From Alphaproteobacteria bacterium UBA830 (lineage in GTDB: Bacteria > Pseudomonadota > Alphaproteobacteria > MPNO01 > UBA830), in assembly GCA_905181725.1 (NCBI GenBank), contig CAJIYX010000172.1:1-36288 (forward strand): DNA of 36,288 nt, in the 5' to 3' direction. This document shows, piece by piece, positions 25,382-33,533 of this stretch. The notes under the pieces were generated by a model that saw only the letters and a list, made by a program, of their open reading frames with translations, made no database searches and was not told the origin of the DNA. Within the stretch, counting starts at the first letter, position 1, and each line of letters opens with the position of its first letter. Both the position numbers and the translations under genes were made by a program.

Positions 25382-26866
25382 TTAATGCCCCAGCAATCGT
25401 TCGAGCGCGCCGGGTTTGTCGTGGATCGCAAGTTTGTCGACAATCGTCTCGCTGGCCTCGTTGAGCCCGATAATATCGACTTCCGCGCCATCACGGCGGA
25501 ATTTCAGCACGATCATATCGAGTGCCGCCACGCTGGAAATATCCCATATGTGAGCGTGGCTGATATCGATAGTAACCTTTTCGAGCGCTTCACGGAAATC
25601 GAAGGCGGCGGAGAACGCATCGGCCGAGGCGAAAAAGATCTGCCCCTCGACCAGATAGGTTCTGTGCGTGCCGTCATCGGACAGCGTCGAGGACACGCGG
25701 AATATCTGGGAGATCTTCCAGGCGAAGAAAATGCCGGACAACAGCACGCCGACAAGTACGCCGATGGCGAGGTTATGGGTGAGTACGACACAGGCGACGG
25801 TGGCGAGCATCACCACCGTCGATGAGCGCGGATGGTCCTTCAGATTGCGGATCGAAGACCAGCTGAATGTGCCGATGGAGACCATAATCATGATGGCGAC
25901 CAGGGCTGCCATCGGAATCTGTTTTACCCAGTCTCCCAGTACGACAATCATGAACAGCAGGAAAACACCGGCGCAGAAACACGACAGCCGCCCCCGTCCG
26001 CCGGATTTCACGTTGATGATCGACTGGCCGATCATGGCGCAGCCTGCCATCCCGCCGATAAACCCGGTTGCGGTATTGGCGAGACCCTGTCCGATGCATT
26101 CGCGGTTCTTGTCGCTGGTGGTGTCGGTGAATTCATCGACGATAGATGCCGTCATCAGCGATTCCAGCAGGCCCACGGCGGCGACGGCGGCCGAGTAGGG
26201 CAGGATGATCATCAGGGTTTCCAGCGTCAGCGGGATATCGGGGATCAGGAACATGGGCAGGGTGGATGGCAGCTCGCCCATATCGCCGACGGTGCGGACA
26301 TCGAAGCCGAAGAAGATCGCAACGACGGTCAGAACAACGATGCAGATCAGAGGCGATGGCACGGCCTTCGTCAGATACGGGAATAGGTAGATGATCCCGA
26401 GCCCGGCGGCGACCATCGCATAGGTCAGCCACGGAACGCCGATAAGCTCGGGCAGTTGCGCCATGAAAATCAGGATCGCGAGCGCGTTGACGAAACCCGT
26501 CATTACCGAGCGCGACACGAACCGCATGACATAGCCGAGATGCAGGAACCCGGCGATGATCTGCAGCAGCCCGGCAAGCACAGTCGCCGCGAGCAGGTAT
26601 TGCAGGCCGTGTTCCTTGACCAGGGTGACCATGAGGACGGCGGTTGCCGCAGTGGCCGCGGAAATCATACCAGGGCGTCCGCCCGTAATGGCGACGATGA
26701 CGGCGATCGAGAACGACGCGTAGAGCCCGATCTTGGGATCCACGCCGGCGATAATCGAAAACGCGATTGCTTCGGGGATCAGCGCGAGCGCAACGACAAG
26801 ACCGGCGAGGATATCGCCGCGGACGTTCCCGAGCCATTGGTCCCGGTACGCATGGAATGACATCAT
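25382..26866 (-). CDS. SulP-family inorganic anion transporter with STAS domain
   Basis: A 494-residue inner-membrane protein of the SulP/SLC26 family (sulfate, bicarbonate or other anions). The N-terminal signature includes [19 protein letters not shown] and GLYASF; about a dozen hydrophobic segments follow, then a C-terminal STAS domain (about 390-494) with [13 protein letters not shown] and [18 protein letters not shown]. Start 26866 is taken because AGGA lies six bases upstream; a TTG one codon earlier is possible. It is the first gene of an operon with the tandem Usp gene. Shorter SulP proteins with this sequence style have been linked to bicarbonate uptake, but the ion here is not determined. 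Confidence 0.93.
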   Translation of the reverse strand: MMSFHAYRDQWLGNVRGDILAGLVVALALIPEAIAFSIIAGVDPKIGLYASFSIAVIVAITGGRPGMISAATAATAVLMVTLVKEHGLQYLLAATVLAGLLQIIAGFLHLGYVMRFVSRSVMTGFVNALAILIFMAQLPELIGVPWLTYAMVAAGLGIIYLFPYLTKAVPSPLICIVVLTVVAIFFGFDVRTVGDMGELPSTLPMFLIPDIPLTLETLMIILPYSAAVAAVGLLESLMTASIVDEFTDTTSDKNRECIGQGLANTATGFIGGMAGCAMIGQSIINVKSGGRGRLSCFCAGVFLLFMIVVLGDWVKQIPMAALVAIMIMVSIGTFSWSSIRNLKDHPRSSTVVMLATVACVVLTHNLAIGVLVGVLLSGIFFAWKISQIFRVSSTLSDDGTHRTYLVEGQIFFASADAFSAAFDFREALEKVTIDISHAHIWDISSVAALDMIVLKFRRDGAEVDIIGLNEASETIVDKLAIHDKPGALERLLGH

Positions 26867-26869
26867 CAA

Positions 26870-27192
26870 AGTCCTGGTTGTGTCCTTACCCTACGGAACG
26901 ATTGTGCCGTTCTGTCTGGTTCCGCGGCGCGGCGCGATTGTTTCCGCCGGTATGCCTGCGAAAGGGCTGCCCGGCAGATAACCCTGCAATCCGAGAGAAT
27001 CCCTTATATCAGAGTGCTTTGCTGCGGTGCAATATATTTAGTCGCGCCGCAATGTTCTGTCAGGATCAGCCTAAACGAAAAAGGTTAATTTTACCCCTAC
27101 GTGGCCGTCGGCTCGACATTGCCGCTTCGTTGGCTGCAGGTTCCGGGGTATGCAGGTCGTCCACCAACACATAACGCAGTGGATGGCAGCTC
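26870..27192. other. divergent intergenic region, nothing recognised
   Basis: About 320 bases between the SulP operon (leftward) and the cupin-like gene (rightward). It must hold promoters for both. There is an AT-rich patch around 27005-27045 (TTATATC, CAATATATTTAG), but no promoter with correct spacing, terminator, or gene that I can support. Confidence 0.5.
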
Positions 27193-28029
27193 ATGCGTAT
27201 CGCGGAAGGGTTACCGGACGATATTCTCCGGGATGTGGATCGTCTGAAGGTCAATCGTCGCGGCGAGGCCGTGGACGCGTTCATGGTGACCCATGAAATC
27301 GTGGGGCATGTCGCACCGGGGCGCGTCTATTGCATTGGTGAGCACGGTATCGTTGATGCGCCCCTGAACTCATCGGCCAACTCATCGGCCAATTCCCCAG
27401 CTGAGGCACCGCCTATGGTTGACGCCGCGGCGCAGGGTTCAACGTTCCCGCCGCATCTGCGTCTGTCCGGCGAATGGGACAGCAGCGTCGCGGTCGAGAC
27501 CGAGCAGGCAAATATATTCGGTGACATCGGCACTCTGATCCTGGACAGCGCCGACATCGTCATTCCGGCAGCTGCCGCGACATCCGAGATGCTGGGCTTT
27601 TACGACGCGCGCCTGCTCATCGCCGGTGAACCGTTCGCGTTCGATACGCCGGTTGACCTGCCCATCATCCATATGGAAGTCGGCGCGAACTACACGACCG
27701 GTTTTCTTGAGGTGGCATCGAAGGGCGGGGGACCTTTTCTCGAACATCATGATCGCCCGCACCTGCATATACCGCTTGACGAAGAGGCTGGCGGATACCT
27801 AATTCTCGGCCGTCGGGCCAGTTCGAATGATGGTGCGGACTACCTGGTCTCCGGCTTCCGGATTCCGTTTGGCAGCGCGCTTTACACGCCGTCCGACGTG
27901 CTGCACGCCGATCCGTATCGGACCGGCAATTACCTGGTTGTTTACGGCCTTACCAACAATTTTTCGAACGCGGTCCTGCGCGCGCCCGGCGGCGGAATGG
28001 TCAGCGTACGGTTTGCGCCACTGGAGTGA
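27193..28029 (+). CDS. uncharacterised protein with cupin-like C-terminal half
   Basis: A 278-residue protein I cannot name. The N-terminal 50 residues are followed by a low-complexity linker (LNSSANSSANSPAEAPP, 58-74) produced by a 12-base tandem duplication. The C-terminal half holds a His cluster, EHHDRPHLHIPLDEEAGGYL (184-203), and a second motif, FGSALYTPSDVLHAD (226-240), arranged like the two metal-binding motifs of a cupin barrel, ending YLVVYGLTNNFSNAVLR. There is no signal peptide or membrane segment. The ATG has a weak GGATGG upstream. It stands alone between the SulP operon and the convergent Crp/Fnr pseudogene. Base composition and codon use look native, so it is probably real. 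Confidence 0.72.
   Translation: MRIAEGLPDDILRDVDRLKVNRRGEAVDAFMVTHEIVGHVAPGRVYCIGEHGIVDAPLNSSANSSANSPAEAPPMVDAAAQGSTFPPHLRLSGEWDSSVAVETEQANIFGDIGTLILDSADIVIPAAAATSEMLGFYDARLLIAGEPFAFDTPVDLPIIHMEVGANYTTGFLEVASKGGGPFLEHHDRPHLHIPLDEEAGGYLILGRRASSNDGADYLVSGFRIPFGSALYTPSDVLHADPYRTGNYLVVYGLTNNFSNAVLRAPGGGMVSVRFAPLE
27367..27390 (+). repeat. 12-base tandem duplication inside the cupin-like gene
   Basis: AACTCATCGGCC occurs twice head to tail, with a third partial copy (AATTCC) after it. It encodes NSSA-NSSA and keeps the reading frame. It is likely replication slippage in a flexible linker, and copy number may vary between strains. Confidence 0.7.
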
Positions 28030-28054
28030 TGTTCAGCGATGTTGAAGGACCTCG

Positions 28055-28757
28055 CTAGTCCTCGACCATCTCCGCTAGCCGGTCGGTATCGAGCACGATC
28101 AGCCGGTCCTTTTCTCGGATCACGATCTCGCGGCGTGACAGATAGCTGAGGACGCGCGCGACGGTCTCGCGGGTGGTGGAGACGCGCGCGGCGATATCCG
28201 CATGGATCGGGATCGGCATGATCACGGCGCTGTTGCCGCCATCTCCACCATTTCCGCCATCAGCGGCGGGCTTCGAGAGGCATAGGAGATCGGCATAGAT
28301 GCGGATATTTGCGCCATAGACGCTGAGATCGAAAATACGCCCGGTCGACCGGCGGATGATCGCGGTGAGCCTTTCCATCAGGCGGCGGGAGGTTTCCGGG
28401 CTGCTGAGAACCGCCGACATAAAAGGACGCGCCATCGATACTGCAGACCTCGGTCGGCTCAAGGGCAACAACCGGTGCCGACCGCGGCGCACCGTCTATG
28501 GCCGCCATTTCGCCGAACATGCCACCGCCGGGGATGTCTTCGAAGTTGACCTCGCGGCCGCCCGAGGACCAGTTGACCACGCGGGCGCTGCTGGACGTGA
28601 TGAAATAGACGTCACGGGCGTTATTTTCCTTGCTGATGATCTCCTGCGCCTGGCTGTAGGTCCGCGTTGTGCATCGCAGGGTGAGTGATGCTTTCGCTTC
28701 CCGGTCGAGGTTTGCGACAAGGGGGATTTCGTCCAGCATTGCCGGGTCGACGGGCAT
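28055..28757 (-). pseudogene. Crp/Fnr-family transcriptional regulator, +1 frameshift in an A4/T4 run
   Basis: The first frame from ATG 28757 encodes a cyclic-nucleotide-binding domain (DVYFITSSSARVVNWS, IPGGGMFGEMAAIDGAPRSA, PTEVCSIDGASF). The second, ending at 28055, continues MSAVLSSPETSRRLMERL, then the Crp-type helix-turn-helix (IAARVSTTRETVARVLSYL) and a final RLIVLDTDRLAEM. They join perfectly if one base is removed from the four-base homopolymer at 28421-28424 (TCC TTT T ATG on the coding strand). Reconstructed length is about 233 residues, normal for the family. A Gly-rich insert (DGGNGGDGGN) sits before the helix-turn-helix. It may be a dead regulator, a phase-variable one, or a sequencing error; the rest of the sequence is well conserved. 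Confidence 0.85.
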
Positions 28758-28831
28758 TGGCGCCTGACTTTCCTGTGTCGAGTTTACGTGTCGTCCGCGT
28801 CTTACTGTGCGTCGATTTAATCTATGTCGAT

Positions 28832-29377
28832 TTATTGGCCGTTGATCGCTTTGAGGCCGCCGGTGAAGCCTTTGAGGGAGACCGGCACGGCGATGGTTTT
28901 GGAATCCGCCCGTGCTTTAAAGCCGATGATCAGGCGCTCACCCTTTTTCAGGTCTGTCAGCATGGCGCCCTTTGTTTCGGTGGCACCCTAACATCCGCGC
29001 TGATTGCAGCTCTGCAGATTGAATTTGAACTGATCGGACGTTTCGATCTTGCCGCCGATGCCGGAGCCAAGGTAGATGCCGAGGGAAACGGCGACGAACA
29101 TCCCCAGGCGCCTGGTCTCGCCCTTGCCCGCATAGCGGACGGCGACCCAGACGACCTGGCGTTTGGTCTTGTTGTCGATCACGGTCTGGACCAGCCCGCA
29201 GATATTTTCGTCGGCCGATAATGCCTAGCACTGGAACACTCAGTCGCCGGTACGTTCGCCGATTTTTGGCTTGGCATCCTGCGCGCTGGCATCTTGCGTA
29301 GTGGCGGACAGGGCGATTAATGCAGCGGAAAGCCCCAGCGAGGCGCCCGTCTTCAAGGCGGCGGTTTTGATATTCAT
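28832..29377 (-). pseudogene. IalB (invasion-associated locus B) family protein with three in-frame stops
   Basis: One continuous frame of 181 codons from ATG 29377 (GGGAGCAAATA before it) to TAA at 28832. A signal peptide (KTGASLGLSAALIALSA, ending near QDASAQDA) is followed by GERTGD-TGA-VFQC-TAG-ALSADENICGLVQ. Further on come VGIYLG-type phrases (VSLGIYLGSGIG, KFNLQSCNQRGC), a TAG at 28988-28990, and GATETKGAMLTDLKKGERL to the end. IalB proteins have GDW before the first Cys, so the first TGA (29240-29242) replaces the expected Trp; the second stop (29225-29227) likely replaces Gln, Glu or Trp. The family is periplasmic, with unclear function outside Bartonella invasion. The frame is intact and conservation high, yet three stops preclude normal expression. 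Confidence 0.85.
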
Positions 29378-29559
29378 TATTTGCTCCCGCGTAAGTTTGG
29401 GTCTGAAAGTGCCCGTGCGCGCGCTCCCAATCGTACCGGCGGGCGCATTCAACCTTCCAGATGCGGCCCGGTGCGGACCCTGTGTGATCCCGGTGCTGTC
29501 CCCTGTCCGGCGTGATCGCGTTGATGACACCGGCCTTCGGATGCGCCACATTCCGCGCG

Positions 29560-30639
29560 ATGGACCAAAATGCCTCAGATCATCAGCCGGACGGCCCGGT
29601 TGCGCCGTCGGGCCCGGATTCCGGCAACGATGCCGCCCCGCTGGCCGAACCGGCAGCTGACCTGGCCGCACTCGATGTCGGCCGGGCGGTTATTGAACGT
29701 GCTTTCCGCGCCGCGGCGCAGCACTATATAGATACCCGGCGGACCCGTTTGAGCTACTTCTCACGTCGGCATTACAGTTTTCGTGGTACGATTACGATGC
29801 ATCGAGCTGCGCTTGGCGTTGATCTGTTACGCGCGCCGTTGAATCTCGCCCTGGCATTGCCGCATCTGTTGAAAATGCTGGTCTGCACGCTGTTCGACCG
29901 GTTTGGCTGGAGGCACGCAGCGGACTGGCTGCGCCGTCTTCCCACCCAGCTGCAGACGGCGGTCGCGCGTGAGATCGATTGGTTGATGTGGACAGAATTT
30001 CTGGAACTGCCGCACCGCTCGGGCGATAGGGTGTCGGAGCGGGATGCATTGGCGGAATTGCTGCTGGCCGAACCCGATATTGCGCGCGCCATGACGGCGG
30101 CGAAGGCGTTTGCTGCGCAACACAGCGACAATGCGGACTTCAATGCCCGGCTGACCGAGAGCATGGCGCGCTACACCGGGGCCCGGATTGCTGCCGCCGA
30201 GATCGCAACGGCGCTGGCATCGACGGGTGTGGGCGGGCTGGTGGCGCATCAGTTGACGCCGTCGGTGTTCACGCTGGGCCCGGCACTGGCTGCCCTCTTT
30301 GCCGAATATGCGTCGATCCTCGCCTTTCCGCTCGGCACCGGTCTGGGCGGTGCGTGGTACGCGATGTTTCCGGCGGAACCGTCGTGGGAATTGGTGGCGG
30401 GGGTTACCGTCGGGCTTCTGGCGCTTTCATCGATGATTGCCGCGTTCGCCGGCATTGTCGCCGACCCGGTGCAGCGGGCGTTGGGCATCCATCGCCGCCG
30501 TCTCGAAAAACTGGTAGATTCAATAGAGACAGATCTGCTGGAGAGCGGGCCGGGAAATTTCCGGGTGCGTGCGCATTACGTGGCGAGGCTATTTGATTTT
30601 TTCGAGGCCGTCCGCCTCGCGGCACGGGCCGCTCTGTAG
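29560..30639 (+). CDS. uncharacterised protein with two C-terminal membrane segments
   Basis: A 359-residue protein I do not recognise; an alternative upstream start at 29512 adds 16 residues. Residues 1-40 are Asp/Pro/Ala-rich and probably disordered. A helical soluble part follows, with YIDTRRTRLSYFSRRHYSF near 57-75 and many Arg and Leu residues. Two strongly hydrophobic stretches then appear, FTLGPALAALFAEYASILAF and ELVAGVTVGLLALSSMIAAF, before an Arg-rich C-terminal tail. This suggests an inner-membrane protein with a large cytoplasmic N-domain. It is divergent from the IalB pseudogene and convergent with the malonyl-CoA-decarboxylase-like fragment. Codon use looks native. No ribosome binding site is obvious, so the start is uncertain. 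Confidence 0.7.
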   Translation: MDQNASDHQPDGPVAPSGPDSGNDAAPLAEPAADLAALDVGRAVIERAFRAAAQHYIDTRRTRLSYFSRRHYSFRGTITMHRAALGVDLLRAPLNLALALPHLLKMLVCTLFDRFGWRHAADWLRRLPTQLQTAVAREIDWLMWTEFLELPHRSGDRVSERDALAELLLAEPDIARAMTAAKAFAAQHSDNADFNARLTESMARYTGARIAAAEIATALASTGVGGLVAHQLTPSVFTLGPALAALFAEYASILAFPLGTGLGGAWYAMFPAEPSWELVAGVTVGLLALSSMIAAFAGIVADPVQRALGIHRRRLEKLVDSIETDLLESGPGNFRVRAHYVARLFDFFEAVRLAARAAL

Positions 30640-30684
30640 TTCATATTAGACTTTATGTAGTCTCATCAATCGTTTGATTATAAA

Positions 30685-31137
30685 TCATAAACTGTTCATC
30701 TGATCTGCAAGTTCATCGTCTGCCAGTTCTCTGATCTCGGCGATCAGCGCCGGGCCGTTCGTGGTGCCGTTCAGGGCGGCCAGCATCCGCCGCACCGGCG
30801 TTTCGAAGGCGTCTAGCATGGCGAGTTTGCTGCTTGACCGCCCGAATAGCTCGGCTTCTTCGATATCCGAATAGCGGTCGGTTGCAGCCTTGCCGCCTGC
30901 CGCATTCAACGAATTCAGGACATCTATGTATCGCAGTTTGCCGTCCGCCGAGAGACCGGTGAACAGGCCAGCGAGCGCATTGGTTCGGCGCATCGTGGCC
31001 AGGGTGCCGCCGCTGCGGTTCAGGCACGCCTGCATCTCTCCGGCCAGAACCATCGTCTCGTCGCCGGGTAGGTCGGGCATGAAACTGGGCGGCGCAGGGC
31101 GCGCGAAAAGGGAGGTGATTATCCGTTGAAAGAGCAT
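30685..31137 (-). pseudogene. malonyl-CoA decarboxylase N-terminal domain-like fragment
   Basis: A 150-residue open frame resembling only the N-terminal helical domain of malonyl-CoA decarboxylase: LFTGLSADGKLRYIDVLNSL matches the family's Y-x-x-L-x-x-x-x-R-x-x-F-x-x-x-L region, and ETPVRRMLAALNGTTNGPAL its PRR-x-LL-x-x-L-N-x-x-x-G-G-T motif. It stops after ADDELADQMNSL, and the large catalytic C-terminal domain is absent; the 45 bases downstream run into the convergent membrane-protein gene. It is either a truncated remnant or a free-standing domain protein. The body shows no internal stops, so expression of the fragment is possible. Family assignment is by eye and moderate. Confidence 0.5.
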
Positions 31138-31298
31138 GCCCCCTGTTTAGATCAGGGCGTTAACGATTGAAACTGTTTCGATTTGTTGCGTGGCGGGGCT
31201 TTTAGAGCGGGGGTCGATGCAGTACACTCCTGCGTACTTACGGTCTGGGAACGATCGACTACCTGGATCAGTAACATAACAGTCACAAGGGGAGACTT

Positions 31299-32483
31299 AT
31301 GAAAAATCAGGTTCTGATTGCTGCAGCTGCGGCTGCCGCCATTGTCACCGCACCCGCCATTACGGCGCCGGTTGCGGCGGAAAGCGTCAAAGTCGGCTAT
31401 ATGCAGGGCTTCGCGGGCGGGCGCGGGATTTTCGGCCGCTATGGCTTTGAAGGTTTCGAGCTTGCGCTTGACCACCTCGGCGGCAAGTTCGGCGGCATGG
31501 ACGTCGAATTGACCAAGAAAGACACTCAGCACAAGCCGGATGTCGGCCGTTCGGTCATGAACGAGTTCATCAAGAAAGAACGCGTCAACTTTGTGGCCGG
31601 TATCACCTGGTCGAACGTCCTCGCCGCCGTCTGGAAACAGGCTGCACGGTCGAAGACTTATCTGATCAGCGCCAATGCGGGCTGGTCCGGGATGGCTGGC
31701 AAGAACTGCAATCCCTATTACTTCCAGGCATCGTGGAACAACGACATGATCCCCGAGGCAATGGGCAAGCTGATGAAGAAAGAGGGCATCAAGGATGTCT
31801 TCGAACTTTCTGCTAATTATCAGGCTGGCAAGGACATGCTTTCGGGCTTCAACCGTCAGTACCAGGCGCCGACCAAAGGCAAGATCCTCTACAAACTCGG
31901 CAATAATGACTGGCAGGCTGAAATCTCGCAGATCCGCGCGACCAAGCCGAGCGCCATATTCGGCTTTCTGCCGGGCGGCATGGGCGTCTCGTTCATGAAG
32001 CAGTACAAGGCGGCCGGGCTCGACAAGACCGTGAAACTCTACACGGTTTACACGGTCGATTACGGGACGATCCGTGCGCATGGCACCAACGCCATCGGCA
32101 GCTATCACACGACGTTCTGGAACAGCGATGCCAAGACTGCCACGAACCAGAAGTTCATCAAGGACTACATCAAGAAGTACGGCAAACACCCGTCGATGTT
32201 CTCGGTTCAGGGGTATGATGCGGCACTGCTGATCGATCTTGGCGTCAAAGGCTCCAAGGGCAACCTGAAGGATCACAAGGCGATCACGACTGCCATGCGG
32301 ACAGCGGATATCAAATCCCCGCGGGGCAAGTTCACCTACAATGTGAACCACAGCCCGATCCAGAACTACTACAAGCGCGAAGTGATTGCGGATGCCGATG
32401 GCAAGCCGAAGATCGTTGTGCGTGGCATGGTCGCCGAAATGGCGAAAGACAGCCACTACAAGAAATGCAAAATGGCGTGGTAA
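31299..32483 (+). CDS. ABC transporter periplasmic substrate-binding protein (branched-chain amino acid/HAAT family)
   Basis: A 394-residue type I periplasmic binding protein. The signal peptide covers about 1-28 (AAAAAAAIVTAPAITAPVAA). The mature part begins VKVGYMQGFAGGRGIFG and shows the family pattern GFELALDHLGGKFGG, then NFVAGITWSNVLAAVWK and VFELSANYQAGKDM. GGGGAGACTT precedes the ATG. It is the first gene of a five-gene importer; a strong hairpin terminator after it would raise its expression relative to the permeases. An AGTAC-N8-GTACT dyad lies upstream at 31221-31238. The ligand could be an amino acid, amide or aromatic acid; similar binding proteins occur beside aromatic catabolic genes. 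Confidence 0.95.
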   Translation: MKNQVLIAAAAAAAIVTAPAITAPVAAESVKVGYMQGFAGGRGIFGRYGFEGFELALDHLGGKFGGMDVELTKKDTQHKPDVGRSVMNEFIKKERVNFVAGITWSNVLAAVWKQAARSKTYLISANAGWSGMAGKNCNPYYFQASWNNDMIPEAMGKLMKKEGIKDVFELSANYQAGKDMLSGFNRQYQAPTKGKILYKLGNNDWQAEISQIRATKPSAIFGFLPGGMGVSFMKQYKAAGLDKTVKLYTVYTVDYGTIRAHGTNAIGSYHTTFWNSDAKTATNQKFIKDYIKKYGKHPSMFSVQGYDAALLIDLGVKGSKGNLKDHKAITTAMRTADIKSPRGKFTYNVNHSPIQNYYKREVIADADGKPKIVVRGMVAEMAKDSHYKKCKMAW

Positions 32484-32505
32484 TCCACGTTACTGCATAG
32501 CTCTT

Positions 32506-32537
32506 TGGGGAGCGCCCTTGTGGCGCTCCCCATTTTT
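32506..32537 (+). terminator. intrinsic terminator/attenuator between binding protein and permease genes
   Basis: TGGGGAGCGCC (32506-32516), loop CTTGT, and the perfect complement GGCGCTCCCCA (32522-32532) are followed by TTTTT and further T-rich sequence. An 11-base perfect stem with a U tract is a strong Rho-independent terminator. Partial readthrough would give the excess of binding protein over membrane components that is usual for such importers. Confidence 0.9.
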
Positions 32538-32605
32538 GTTATTTTCCGGTTGAAGAAAAACAAGCCCCGAACGGGCGGATGCTGGGGACACACGGGGTAC
32601 TTGGG

Positions 32606-33529
32606 ATGACTTTGTTATTGCTCATCGAACAATTCCTCAATGGAATGCAGTTCGGTGTTTTTCTCTTTCTGATTTCCGCAGGTCTGACGCTGGTGCTTGG
32701 CATCATGAACGTCGTCAACCTCGCGCACGGGTCGCTTTACATGCTGGGCGCCTATTTCGCGTCGACCTTCTTCGGTCTGACTGGCAGCCTTATCGTATCG
32801 CTTGTCCTCATGATTCCCGTCATGCTGCTGGTCGGGATACTGATCGAACTGGTCGTGCTGCGCACATTGTACGAGCGCGACCACATGGACCAGGTGCTCG
32901 CCACCTTCGGTCTGATTCTGTTTTTTAATGAGCTTGTCAGGATTATCTGGGGCGTTGAGGCACAGCCGCTGACGCTGCCGATGTGGCTGAGTGGCAATGT
33001 GGAAATTCTGCCCGATGCGCCCTACCCGGTATATCGCCTCGTCATCATTGGCGTCGGTATGGCGGTTGCCGCCGGTCTGTTCTGGATGATCACCAAGACG
33101 CGGATGGGCATGCTGATCCGTGCGGGTGCCAGCAACCGGCCCATGGTCGGCGCGCTCGGCATCAATATCCGGTTCCTCTACACCATGGTGTTCGGGCTCG
33201 GCGCGGTCTTCGCCGGCCTTGCCGGGCTGATGGCGGCGCCGCTGCAATCGGTTGAATCCGGTATAGGTGAGGACATGCTGATCTTCGCTTTTGTCGTGAT
33301 CGTGATCGGTGGCATCGGCTCGATCCGGGGCGCGCTGGTCGCCTCACTCATCATCGGTATCTTCGAGACCGTCGGCAGGTCGATCCTGCCGGTTCTCATG
33401 CTCGAAATCGTGGATTCCGAAGCCGCCCAGACGGCGGGGCCCGCGCTTGCCTCGATGCTCGTCTATATCCTGATGGCGGTCATATTGTTCTTCAAACCCC
33501 AGGGCCTGTTCCCTGCGCGGACGGGGTGA
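32606..33529 (+). CDS. branched-chain-type ABC transporter permease (LivH-like)
   Basis: A 307-residue inner-membrane permease with eight or so hydrophobic segments. The start 32606 gives MTLLLLIEQFLNGMQFGVFL, the normal LivH N-terminus; an ATG nine codons earlier (32579) is possible. Family landmarks are GLTLVLGIMNVVNLAHGSLYMLG split across helices, GLAGLMAAPLQSVESGIGED and the EAA-type loop VVIVIGGIGSIRGALVAS. The C-terminus ends LFFKPQGLFPAR, as usual. It follows the attenuator and is separated from the LivM-like gene by four bases. It forms the transmembrane channel with LivM-like protein. Confidence 0.94.
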   Translation: MTLLLLIEQFLNGMQFGVFLFLISAGLTLVLGIMNVVNLAHGSLYMLGAYFASTFFGLTGSLIVSLVLMIPVMLLVGILIELVVLRTLYERDHMDQVLATFGLILFFNELVRIIWGVEAQPLTLPMWLSGNVEILPDAPYPVYRLVIIGVGMAVAAGLFWMITKTRMGMLIRAGASNRPMVGALGINIRFLYTMVFGLGAVFAGLAGLMAAPLQSVESGIGEDMLIFAFVVIVIGGIGSIRGALVASLIIGIFETVGRSILPVLMLEIVDSEAAQTAGPALASMLVYILMAVILFFKPQGLFPARTG

Positions 33530-33533
33530 GGTC

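Noticed and set aside
27019..27038. Promoter TTGCTG ... TATATT before the cupin-like gene
   Set aside because: The spacer is only eight bases, far from the 17 expected.
30648..30663. AGACT-N6-AGTCT hairpin after the membrane-protein gene
   Set aside because: The stem is too short and there is no T run; it may be chance in an AT-rich spacer.
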